A DNA stretch of 64,000 nucleotides from Branchiostoma floridae. Its lineage: Eukaryota; Chordata; Leptocardii; Amphioxiformes; Branchiostomatidae. Within the stretch, counting starts at the first letter, position 1. The number at the start of each line of letters is the position of its first letter. The notes beneath the pieces were generated by a model, which was given only the letters and a program-made list of their open reading frames with translations, did no database searches and was not told where the DNA came from. The position numbers were made by a program, and so were the translations under genes. Below, piece by piece: positions 20,271 through 31,054 of the stretch. The stretch lies in assembly GCF_000003815.2 (NCBI RefSeq), contig NC_049982.1:30807850-30871849 (forward strand), in the 5' to 3' direction.

Positions 20271-23200
20271 TTAGAATGTCTTTGCTCGAGTCGGCAGAAC
20301 AGAGTCTTTGGCATACTCAAAGAGAGACAAGAGTCCAGACCTCTTGCTTCTTCTACCTTTGGTGAAGTAACTGGTGACAACATCATCTGTAATAATACAA
20401 AAGAAAAAAAAATAGATTACAATTTGCAGATTTATGATTATACTATGTCAATTAACACTTAAACTATAAAAATGTACCTACATATCCATACAGAAATCAT
20501 CCATGCAACAACGCCTTCTTGACCTAAAAAACTGTAACCAAACTACTCCTGCAATTCTCGACCACCCGCTAGGGGCTCAAACCTTTGTTACTTCTTTCCA
20601 TGCACAAGAAGTATTTTAAGCTTGAAAATCATAACCATACCTATCTAAAAATAATAAGAAATAGAGATACAATCCCATCCTTGAGTCTAATTTTTTCAGG
20701 GACGTATTTGGAAACACACTGTTTTTTTTCTAGGAATTCTCTCATTGTTTGAGCTTTTATTTCTTAAATCACTTGGTTGAACTACTAACTGACATTCTCT
20801 CATTGGTTGATCTTCTAACTGCCATACTCTTATTGGTTGAACTGCTAAATGCCATGTTCACATTGGTTAAACTGCTCAATGCCATTCTCTCATTGGTTGA
20901 ACTACTAACTGCCATTTTTTCATTGCTTGAACTGCTAACAGTGATGGACAGCCTGGATTGGTCTATTGTCTCTCACCTTTGTTGTCGAAAGTTTGATACT
21001 GGCTCTGTTGTCCCTGTTGTTGCTGGTTGACGGTGGGGAGGGTGAGTTCAGATGCTGACAGGGACACGAAGAAGGCGAACGGTACCAGCCACAAACATAC
21101 TGTGAAATAGCCCAGGACCTGGCATAGTACAGAGAATATGTCAACATATGACATGTAGTAAAGTACCATTTCAAGCATAATCAGGGCTCGAAATACCACC
21201 TGCATATGCAGGTTAGTGCATGTAAAATTGGAGCTGTGCACCAGGTATTTCTGGTGTCTACCTGCACCTAACCTGCACTGGTCTATGTACTGGGTTTTAT
21301 ACATGAATGTCCTATGATTTAGGTGTATATGGATTGTTATTAGCTGCAAGGACTATTTCCACCTATACACCTTTCTCACTCGGCGGCCATGATAGATCGA
21401 AGAAGAGGTCAATGAGGCAAACAGACAAAACTTATTTCTAAAATCAGGTCCCATTTAGTTTTCCCCCAAACCACACAAATTTTCATGATACAAGATATAA
21501 TAATAAATATTACTTGAAGTGTTATGCACCGAAATATGTAGCAATTTAGAGTAGTGTAGACTGACCCCATAGTCCCTTAAGAGATGCAAAATAACAACAT
21601 GATAATGCAAATTTTTAACGAATTTGCAGCCATTCACTTATTGGTCGATTTCCTAATTGGCAGGCTACCATTGGTCGAACTGCTAATTATGATGGACAGC
21701 CTTTTGTTTGCCACATTGAACTCGTTTTAGATCTATCATGGCCGCCGCGTGAGAAAGGTGTATAGAGCATAAAAGAAGAAAAAATATCAATTTTATGCCG
21801 ACCAGTTTTGGTATGATCCATTCTTCTTAAATTTAGAGTGGTGCAGGTAAAATTTGTCTGGTGCAGGTATTTTTCAATTTTCAAAAGTATTTCGAGCCCT
21901 GATAATGTTTACATTCACATGGTATAGCTTTAAAAGACTACATGTACAACTATGTTAATTCTTACTTAAACAAATAAAAAATAAATAAAAAAGTAGACAG
22001 TGCTGTCCTGCCACTTGCTACATTATGTAAAGTTGTGTTTCCTGTTTCAGCCTTGAAAAAATTAGTAGTAGTAGTAGTAGGGATTTTTTGTCTTCAGCCA
22101 AAAGTCTGGAGATACAAATAAAATACAGTATAACAAAGTAAAGCTGAAATGCATGAGGACATGAGGATATTCTAAACCCTCAAAAGGCTAGGATTGGCAG
22201 TTTTTTTAGGAAAGGTTGGGAAGCGGGAAAAACAATTTATTTTTTTCCTAGGCCTTAGCAATCTTACATTTTCATAAAATTAAGTTTTTTTCAGTTTCAG
22301 TTTTCTTTTACTGTAAATCATTTTAGTTCGCGAAGATTTAATTTCATGGTAGCGGGTAAAAGGACTTTTTGCGGTGGATTTAAGTTCGCGGTAACACCAT
22401 AGACTGCAGTCTAATACAATGATAGAAAAATGTTCGCGATGGTTTTAAGTTCGTGGTGAAGTGGTCACTTCGAAAACCGCGAACATTAATCCACCGAGAA
22501 CATTTCTGCACTTACAGTAATAAAACACCACAGGGTGTCTGCTACTTATCTAGTAACCATAGTGACAGTCATCTAGTCCAGGTCATTAAAATAATATGAA
22601 GAAGAACCTACATTGTAGAGCTGATCCTACAGTATCTAGATTATATCTTGAGTTAGCAATCTTACATTTTCTACAAACTGTCGTCTATAGATGAAAGTTG
22701 CACTTGCGACAAAAAAATCCACCACTCTTCAGTTTTCTTTTATTCTTTTATTCGTCCAGTGGAACTTTGAATCCATCCCTATTGACAATTGATATGGAGA
22801 TGTATATAGAAAAGTGAACATCGGTACTTACTTCTGAAAAGGGATGCCACTCTGTCGCAAAGTAATTGAAGGCCAAGTAATGATTCACCACCACCAGCAC
22901 TGGGGTAAAGGGAAAAATTGAAAATTTTTTTCATGTAAAATGTTACGAAGACTATTGTTTTCAGTATCTATATCTGCCTATTTTTGATATGCAAACAAGT
23001 GTTTGTATCCAATCAAACTGTACAAATATTGCTATGATATTTTGTCTTACTTTTTAACATCTCATTTCTTCTGGCAAAGTAATAATTATTCTTTGGGAGC
23101 ATATGGTTTCACTGCAATTTTGTATGACTCTTGCGATACCTTATTACAACAAATCTCTTTCCAAGCATCTTGCAGTTTTCTGTTATTCCCATAGGAGGCG

Positions 23201-26200
23201 CTGCTGCAGCATACACAATTTTGTGTGACCATCAAACACTATCCTAAATACAACATGTGTGCTATCACACAGATCAGCATTCTTTCATTTACTCTCAAAA
23301 CCAAATTCAAACATTTCCATAATTCTAGGTTTTCTGTCTTTTAATATCATAATTGACAAACCAATGTTGGTAAAAAAAAAAAAATACAGCAAAAATTCAG
23401 AAATTCATCAAAATGTATGGCTATCTTAAGTTTAAACCACCATAAATAAGTCATTCAAACTAAAAACACTTAAAATTTTATGAAAATGAAGAAAAGATAT
23501 AGTTTCTGTTGTCTTACCGACTCCTAGGATGAAACTTGGCGAAGAGAAACTGAAGAAAGGGAATGTTCCCAGTAGCACAACGAAGACGGCGTTGCTTACA
23601 AGTCCACAGCCAATCATCGTGAAGGGCATGCCTTCAAACAGCCACAGCCCGATAAACACACCAGTTGTAGCCTAGGGAACAAGGAAAAAAACAAAGGTGG
23701 TTATAAAAAAACTGCCATGGCGATGACTAAATGACAACTTTGAACTTGTACATTGTGATATACATTGCCACTAACTACTGTAAATGCAGAAATGTTCGCA
23801 GTGGATCAATGTTCACGTTTTTCGCGGTGACCACTTCACCGCAAAGTTAAAACCACTGCGAACATTTTTCTGTTATGGTATTAGTTTGCAGTCTATGGTG
23901 CTACCGCAAACTTAAAGCAATCGCGGAAAGTCCTTTTTCCCGCTACTGCGGAATTAAATCCCCACGAACTTAAATGCATTTACAGTATTTTGAATTACTG
24001 TACAAATATCATACTTTTTAAAAAAATTTTATAAAGGAAAAGGCAAAGGTATCCATAGCATTTTTTAAGCCTAAGGAGCAGTAGGCTATTATCTACTGCG
24101 TCTTAGGCATGGTTTTGGAAGGTGGAACCCTCAAAATCCCCCACCTTTCACTGCCTTTTACCTCCTCAATGAACAAAGCTAGCTATAGGTACACATTGCT
24201 ACGAAGGAAAGTCCTATGGCCTATTATTCTGTACATTCTTACAAATTTGGTTCTGTTTAGCCTTACAGCAAGTACAGAAGCAAGTCTCTAAGTATCTAAA
24301 CTTCTGCCATATAATTTTTATAGTATAAAATCCAGGCCAATGGATTGACAATTGCTTTGTTTAAGTTTATCAACCGGTTGGGAGCAGTCCATGGAATTCC
24401 TGATTTTTCAATGTTCACGGTGTTCACGGTGACGACTGTAACATGAACTTATTGTTAACAAATAAAACGCCAGCCTTTTCACGCGCACCTGCTGTACCGT
24501 GAACATTTAGTTCTGAGAAAGTGGTAAATTTTCTTAGACCGTGAAAGTTTGGTACTAAGAGGACACTATTATTACAGTAGTAATTAATTGGCTTTAGTAA
24601 CCACCCTGGCTCGAAATACTGGGGTTTTGTGCACCCAGGTGCACCCAAAATTGGGACTGTGCACCCAATTTTTTCAGTGGGTGCACAGGGTGCACCCAAA
24701 TGTTTTCATAGGCTTATGTATGTTAAGATGTCGGTATACTAAGTAAACACTATATTCTTGACATCTATGTGTTAGAAAGATAATAAAATGACTGTAGTAC
24801 ATGTAGTACTTCCAATTTCTGAAGAGCTCCGATCAAATTACTAATTTAGTAGGTTTGCAATTAGGTTATACTGATATTCATTTTATGTGGTGCACCACTT
24901 TATTTTATGAATTTCGAGCCCTGGTAACAGTTCATCTGGAGACTCACCATGATCATGACTTTGATGACTTTTGCCGTCAGCACCGTGTATTCTTCCACCA
25001 GCTCAGCAAGGTAGTACAGACCTGCAGCTGAAACATTATTGTACTATTCACATTATTTCTTTATTAGGATTCGCCATATACGATGACAATGGAGGGTATG
25101 GCGATACAGGTGACAAAGGTCACCTCTTCAAAGCCGCCATACACACATGTTCGCACATGCTTTCACACGGCGGGGTTATACCGCCCCTTACAGGGTGACA
25201 TACCCTTTCGCTGGCTAATTACAAGACGGGGATGCGCCAGGCCTCCCATCCGGGTGATTTGAAGTGAATCACCAGAGGGGTTTGCTCCATCTCACACCGC
25301 ACCATCGCACGTGTGGGGGTTCTTTAACATGCATGGGGTGTGACTCTCCCCATACACGGGACCTCCATTTAATGTCCTATCCGAGGGACGGCCCTAGCCG
25401 AAGCTAGGTACTCATTTTCACCTGAGTATAGTGAAGATTAGATGATTAGGGGTGGGTACCTGTACAGACTTGGGGTGGATACCGCTACAGTGTACCAGTA
25501 CAAAACCGTTTTTTCCTATTGGACTGATCCAGAAAAAAATGGACCTGAAAAAAATTGGTGGGCCGGATGTTGGACCTATTAGAAAATGAACAGATTATAT
25601 ATGATCAGGCATTCACACGTTTCGGGGCTTACCGATCAAGGAAAATAATGAGATCGAAGTAGATCTAGAGTAGAGTCTATAGTCATTTCTACCAAGTTGT
25701 ATGTAGTCAATCGTATAGAGGCAATTAGCCTCACATGTACAGGATTTGAATACTGTACTCCACGAAACAGATTTTTTGTAGCAAAATGGACCTTTGTTTT
25801 GAGTTTCGTCCATTCACAAGTTCTCACATACTGAATCAGGTCCAGCCTGGACCTGAACTGGACCTGAACTTTCTGTACCGGTACCCACCCCTAGTACAGA
25901 CAATTCGGGTACAGGTATACGGTTCAGGTCCAAAGGATCAGGTCCAGGTCCGGACCTGAACCTGGACCTGAATTGTCTGTGAAAACTTGTGAATGGGTAT
26001 TACTCAAAACAACGGTTTAATTTGCTACAACAGAATCTGTTTGGTGTAGTATCCAACTCCCTATCTTCTTGTAAACAATGCTAAGTAAGTTGCCTCTGTA
26101 TGTTTTGACTGTTGAAAGTTTTTGTTATTTACTTATTTCCTTGAACTAGCATCTTAAAGTCACAAAACGTAAGGATGCTTGCCGATATAATGTGTTCATT

Positions 26201-29200
26201 CTTTTTTTTTCTTGGTTCAAAATCTGTAACAGTTCCAATGGTTTTTGCAGGTCTTCTATTTTCGGGACAATCCAAGTGGAAAAACCAGTTTTGTAACAGT
26301 AACCACCCATAATTTACATGTGAACAATATCACTACAAAAAAAGTTCTCTACCTACTAGTAACCATTAGAGGTGTAACAGATAATTCTACAGAAACAAAA
26401 CCATACTAGCAGTGATGCTAGGAGTAAATATATGATTGTCTAGTAGTGGTGCATACCTAAACTCAATTTCAGGTTCAGGTCCGAATTCAGGTCCAGCAGT
26501 TCAGGTTCAGGTCCGGACCTGAACCCATCATTGCGTATTATGTGCATTTTTTATTAGGGGGAGGGGGGGGGGATGGTGCATATAAGATTGCATGTTAGCA
26601 TGAATTGAAATGCAATGTGAAAAAATACATGAAAATGATAGACAGCCATTGTAAACACGAACTGTTTTTTGTCTTTTTCCAGTGCAAATTTCACTGCCTA
26701 TGGAAGGTTTTAGATGGTTTAGAACAAAAAAAAGGAATTCATTATTTATAAGTGACAGATTGCTTTTTGCAGGTCCGGACTTGGCTCCGGACATTTAGAT
26801 TTTTTTTGGACTTGGACCTAAACATTTTTAGGTCCAATTCCAAGTCCGGGCTTTAGGTACGCACCGCTATTGTCTAGTAATATCCGATCTGCCCTAGAGG
26901 ATCACCCAGGGACTAGTACTAGTAACAAAATCTGGTGTATGTGGACAGGTGGTCATTAAAGACAGGATTCCAATACTACTCGATAATCGTAAAGTGCGAA
27001 TGGGAAAAATTTTCATTTTACATCACTAAAAGTGGTGATACCATACAGTTTTCATGGTATACATTTTAACTTATTTCAAGTAACTTAAAAGTTTGAAAAA
27101 TTCTAAGAATTTCAGATACAAGCACTGCGGTCTTAGATGGAAAAGGTATATTAAGAAAAGGGACAAAACAACTTCTTCTTCCCAGACGTTTATCTTACTT
27201 TCAACCAATACAAAGTCATTCATTTCATTTTGTGGTAAGAATAACATAGCCATTGGAGCAGCCAACATTCCTTTTAGTCTATTTGCTGTGGGCAATAGCT
27301 ACTTCCTCTTGAAAATTGATTTTATTGACTTTCTGAATCGCCCAAGGGAGTTGAGCCAATTTAGTTAATGTTAGGCTGGGGCCTGGGAGTGGATTACTAT
27401 ATACTGGAGAATAGACCTGTGTACCTAAAAAGATTTTAGGTACAGGTACAGGGGCTTATTGGGTACAGGTTCAGACCTTTAGTACGGTTTTACCTGTACC
27501 TTAACAAGTTTGATAAAGTATATTCAAGTTAAACATTTAGCTAACTGTCTTTTTTTAGTGATAAATTGTCATCTTTGTATGGGAATCACATATTTGAATC
27601 TCAAAACAATTTCTTTCTCAAGTTTTAACTGCAAGATTATCACAATTGTCATTGATGATTTGGGATTTTCTTATCCTTCAAAAACGGTGTCCACACGTGC
27701 TTTAGTGTGTTTACGTACACGTACAGGTACACAGATGTTTAGGTCCGGACATGTACCTTAACAGGTTTTCAGGTATGGTACAGGTACAGGTATTTAGATA
27801 CACAGCTCTACTGGAGACCTTTAGCTTGATCTTCAGAAAAGGTAGTCAATCATACTTGGCACTGCTAAGAAACATCTTCAACTTCAAGCACTCAGCTCCT
27901 TTGTTACATACTTGTGGTACATGTATGTAAAGAAAACCTCATTTTTTTTACACAATAGTTCCAACTTCCAAATTTTTTATGTCTTCATGGTGCATCTAGT
28001 TCATGGACTGGCCTTGTCTTGATCTCAGAAGAAAACGAGACTAGGTCTAACGAACCTCTTCAATGAAAGCAGAAATTTAACTTCAAACTTCAGAACAAAA
28101 TAGAACCTGTGCTGCTAACAAGTTTTAACTTTGTAAGTACATGTACATGTCTTCAAAATTGTAATGTCTTTTGTAGGTAAACTTGCTCTGAAGAAAAGAG
28201 GCAGTACATATGTAACTTTTGCAACTACACGCAGTTTTTGCTGACATTGTACTGCAGGGCTCGAAAAACCACCTGCATATGCAGGTCAGTGCAGGTAAAA
28301 TTGGAGCTGTGCAGGTATTTCTGAGGTCTACCTGCATCTAACCTGCACTGGTGCATGTACTGGGTTCTATATATCAATGTCCTATAATGTAGGTGTATAT
28401 ATCATTAGCTGATAGAGTATAAAAGAAAAAATAGCAATGGTTCCTGAACGATTTTAGTATGATCCTTTCTTCCTAAATTCAGAGCGGTGCAGGTAAAATT
28501 TGTCTGGTGCAAGTAATTTTCAATGTTACCTATACCAGTGCAGGTATGCAGAAAAAAACTATTTCGAGCCCTGTACTGTATCTCACGTTGTGTAGTCAAC
28601 ATGCTTTCCTTTCAGCTAATAGACGTAATTGTTTAGTTTACGTGCATGGGTCCACCTATTCAAAAAAAGGATGTTTGCACCCTGTACACAGTACTAGTAT
28701 TAATCAAAAGGATGTTTTTAGTGAAATAATAATACTAGAAGTCACTTTGTTACAGCAAACAACACAGCAATCTAAGTAAAACTTCTAGACATTTCTAGTG
28801 TCAAAATAAACTACCTCACTTCAAGCTAGCTGTAACATTCATTAACTGAACTGCAATTACAAATTATGTCTCACATAGCATGCTCATTAGCAAATACATG
28901 TTTGTTTGGTTGCAATGGCATCTGTACAAAGAAACTTACGTTATATCTTGTATGCTACAATTTTGGTTTGTACGTCATTTTCAATAAGACGTATTCTTCT
29001 AAAAACATCAATGCATAACTCATCATCCCAAATCAAACTCTAGATCTGTTCATAGTAAAGTAATTGCAAAATGCATATAGCTAATTATTAGCTATCGAAG
29101 CTTTCACTTTTTTGCCGCCCCCCTCCCCAACCGATACGTCACCCAAACAAGTTCTAACACTCTGGTGGCATTTAAGCGAAACTACAGCCCGAATAATTAG

Positions 29201-29276
29201 ACTCACCGATGGCCAGGGTGATGAAGACCATCTGTATGGCCATAGACACGAAGGACAGAAGCCACATGAACCACAT
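20271..29276 (-). CDS. TEX261: TEX261 orthologue, 6 exons, 209 aa
   Basis: In transcript order the exons are 29276-29207, 25027-24948, 23671-23518, 22899-22832, 21118-20977 and 20386-20271. All introns are GT-AG and the frame is continuous. TEX261 (Svp26 in yeast) is a small multipass membrane protein of the ER and early Golgi that helps sort type II membrane proteins into COPII vesicles. The protein starts MWFMWLLSFVSMAIQ. Diagnostic stretches are AAGLYYLAELVEEYT, FTMIGCGLVSNAVF, FPFFSFSSPSFIL, VVVNHYLAFNYFA and FTVCLWLVPFAFFVSLSA. It ends in a basic cytosolic tail (YFTKGRRSKRS, then VLPTRAKTF). Four or five hydrophobic segments are evident. It is 13 residues longer than the 196-aa human protein, mainly through a Gln-rich insert (QQQQGQQSQ) near residue 155. 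The introns are full of MITEs. Its head-to-head neighbour is the LRR gene at 31055, with 1.8 kb between starts. Confidence 0.95.
20771..20949. repeat. Tandem repeat, unit about 32 bp, in TEX261 intron 5
   Basis: Six diverged units of cattggttgaactgctaact plus gccattctct. The same attggtcgaactgctaat word, followed by atggacagcc, ends the family G MITEs at 21363-21765 and 62865-63653. The array therefore looks like an expanded MITE end. It lies 28 bases from the exon 5 donor (on the transcribed strand). Confidence 0.8.
21182..21901. mobile_element. MITE family F, copy 1, interrupted by a family G MITE
   Basis: The ends are perfect inverted repeats, cagggctcgaaat and atttcgagccctg, with a 5-bp duplication ATAAT at 21177-21181 and 21902-21906. 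The interior repeats cacctgcatatgcaggt and tgcaggtaaaat. The element at 21363-21765 is inserted in it. It lies in TEX261 intron 4. Confidence 0.85.
21363..21765. mobile_element. MITE family G, nested copy
   Basis: The inverted ends read ctatacacctttctcac plus tcggcggccatgatagatc, matched by gatctatcatggccgccgcg plus tgagaaaggtgtatag. The centre (caaacagacaaaacttattt) is shared with the copy at 62865-63653. Confidence 0.85.
22309..22519. mobile_element. MITE family C, copy 2 (TEX261 intron 4)
   Basis: Starts tactgtaaatcattttagtt and ends ctgcacttacagta. It has the shared arms gcggtggatttaagttcgcg and its inverse. Confidence 0.8.
23776..23987. mobile_element. MITE family C, copy 3 (TEX261 intron 2)
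   Basis: Starts tactgtaaatgcagaaatgt and ends taaatgcatttacagta, only about 105 bases upstream of exon 3 on the transcribed strand. It is in opposite orientation to the copy at 22309. Confidence 0.8.
24600..24925. mobile_element. MITE related to family F (gtgcaccc type)
   Basis: Ends are cctggctcgaaatac and atttcgagccctg with a short gtaac on each side. The interior repeats gtgcacccag and gtgcacccaa instead of the family F cacctgca words. It shares termini with family F but not its body. It lies in TEX261 intron 2, about 25 bases from exon 2. Confidence 0.65.
25080..25437 (-). mobile_element. SINE body, inverted, head missing
   Basis: Read on the minus strand it runs from ttcactatactcaggtg through gagtacctagcttcggctag and ggaggtcccgtgta, matching the body of the SINE at 4828-5229. 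The tRNA-like head is absent. It lies in TEX261 intron 1. Confidence 0.65.
25447..25985. mobile_element. Family E MITE containing another family E copy
   Basis: An outer element starts taggggtgggtacct at 25447 and resumes at 25894 with aattcgggtacagg and ggtccggacctg. An inner, complete element occupies 25470-25893 and is flanked by a perfect 8-bp duplication GTACAGAC (25462-25469 and 25894-25901). This is a same-family nested insertion in TEX261 intron 1. Confidence 0.8.
26444..26869. mobile_element. hAT-like MITE, family E2, copy 1
   Basis: The inverted ends tagtggtgcatacctaaa and tttaggtacgcaccgcta are flanked by a perfect 8-bp duplication TTGTCTAG (26436-26443 and 26870-26877). It shares the ggtccggacctg words with family E but has different termini. 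Confidence 0.88.
27412..27810. mobile_element. hAT-like MITE, family E2-related
   Basis: The ends tagacctgtgtacctaaa and tttagatacacagctcta are inverted repeats. The flanking octamers ctggagaa and ctggagac match at 7 of 8 bases. The interior has repeated ggtacaggtacagg words. Confidence 0.82.
28255..28573. mobile_element. MITE family F, copy 2
   Basis: A complete uninterrupted copy, cagggctcgaaa to tttcgagccctg, with a 5-bp duplication TACTG (28250-28254 and 28574-28578). It is in TEX261 intron 1. Confidence 0.88.
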
Positions 29277-31054
29277 TTTGATGCAGACGTTGATACAAAA
29301 TCGACCGAACAAAATATCCAACCAACTCCCCTAGTGTAACACGTCTAATCTAAACCATACCACTTTACAGCGAGGGATGTTCATTTAACATCTATACAAT
29401 ATGAAGCTGAAAAATAAATCTTCAATTTGTTTTTAATAGCTTTTAAGAAATCTTTTGAATGGGTTTGATTAATAAGAAAAGTTTTAATGCTGTTTTTGCG
29501 GAAATATAATTTCTTGACGAAATCGCTTACCTTGTAGGAGAGTGGTTTATTCCATCCATCCCGTCATGCAGTTGTGAACCATATTTCTTACTTCCGGGTT
29601 CAGGGAAAGTTCAACAACAAAGTTCAGATTGTTGTATTGCATAGTGTTGTGCAATATGTAGAGTATAGAGAGTTGCCCGACTTGAGGTAAGGTTTTAGTA
29701 AGCTTAAGGGCAAGAAGGGAACTGTACGTTTCCAGTCGTTACAAGGAGACAACTTTGAAAATGTAAGTTTAGCTGACTCTCACAAACGTCTAAGTATTAA
29801 AGTTCTGAGTTCCTCGTCGACGGCTCGAAAGTCGGAATACCACCTGCATATGCAGGTTAGTGCAGGTAAAATTCGATCTGTGTGGGTATTTTTTAATGTC
29901 TACCTGCACCTAGCATGCACTGGGTTTTATAAATGCTCTATGATGTAGGTGTATATGGATAAATGTTATCAGCTACATTGACTGTTGCCACCTATGAAGA
30001 AGAGAAAATAGCAGTGGTTTCTGAATAATTTTAGTATGATCCATACTTCCTAAATTCATAGTGGTGCAGGTAAAATTTGTCCGGTGTCAATTTAGCAGGA
30101 CCATCAATGGTGAACAGAAAATGGACCTGTATTGCAAAAGTTTTTGGAAACAATTATTTATTTGATTCTTTCATTGAAGTATTAATGGAGTGCCTGGCAG
30201 AACTATACTGTGAACACACTGAGCAATATCTGTGGTGACTTTTGAGTAATCTGGCATTTGACTTTGCAATTAATTTATTGGAATAAAATTGTTAGTGATG
30301 CTTAATGATGAGAGCCTCAGGGCACCATCCTTTGTATTAACTGCTGGCTCAATCAAAATTTTACTAGTAGCCATATTTCGATTTATGGGGCATATTGCTA
30401 GGGGCCAGGGAGGAGCCTGTTGTCAGACCAGCTGCATGTTTTCTGGCTGTCCAAAGTATCAATCCAGGGATCCAAATTATGCCATTCTATCAAGGGAGTT
30501 AGCCTAACAAAACACTGACAAGTTAGCCTGCAATCGCATGTGAACCTGTCCAATTTATAGGTTAAAGTTATAATACCTTGGTTCCCGGATTTTTTCATAA
30601 AAAATATGGAGCGACAGGGCAAAAAAAAAAAATTGTAAAATGGTTGGGGTAAAGATAAGGGCTAATCCAAAACAAAAAGAATAAAAAGTTTTCAGCTTTA
30701 AAATTTAAGTACAAAAACACTATTACTATTAGTATTACTGTACAGTAACAACACCAGTTCGTTGAAAATTACAAAAGTAGTGTCGGTTTTATGTTTGTCC
30801 CATTCTTCATGAATGAAAAATATAACTGCCATAATAATATCCACATTTTAAGGGGCTCATAATATAAAGGCCAATTTGCTACACCAGAAAGTTGGTGAAT
30901 GGTTTCATTAATGGTGAAAATTTGCTCAGTGGTAATTTTTTGTTTGTTTTGATTTTTCCAAAAAGTAGGAGCGAGCGAATCCGTGAACGAATCAATAAAA
31001 TTGGTATGGCCTAAACCTCACTTCCATCAACTATAAGCCTTGCTCTCCAGCACC
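29277..31054. other. Intergenic region between TEX261 and the LRR gene
   Basis: The two genes are divergent, so this 1.8 kb should hold both promoters. A truncated family F MITE lies at 29824-30085. I see no clear TATA box. Nothing here supports another gene. Confidence 0.45.
29824..30085. mobile_element. MITE family F, copy 3 (right end lost)
   Basis: It has the ggctcgaaa start and the cacctgcatatgcaggttag and gtgcaggtaaaatt blocks, ending in gtggtgcaggtaaaatttgt. The terminal atttcgagccctg is missing. Confidence 0.75.

Noticed and set aside
20963-21349. A 128-aa minus-strand protein
   Set aside because: Only its last part (21118-20977) is coding, as TEX261 exon 5; the first part is intron and MITE.
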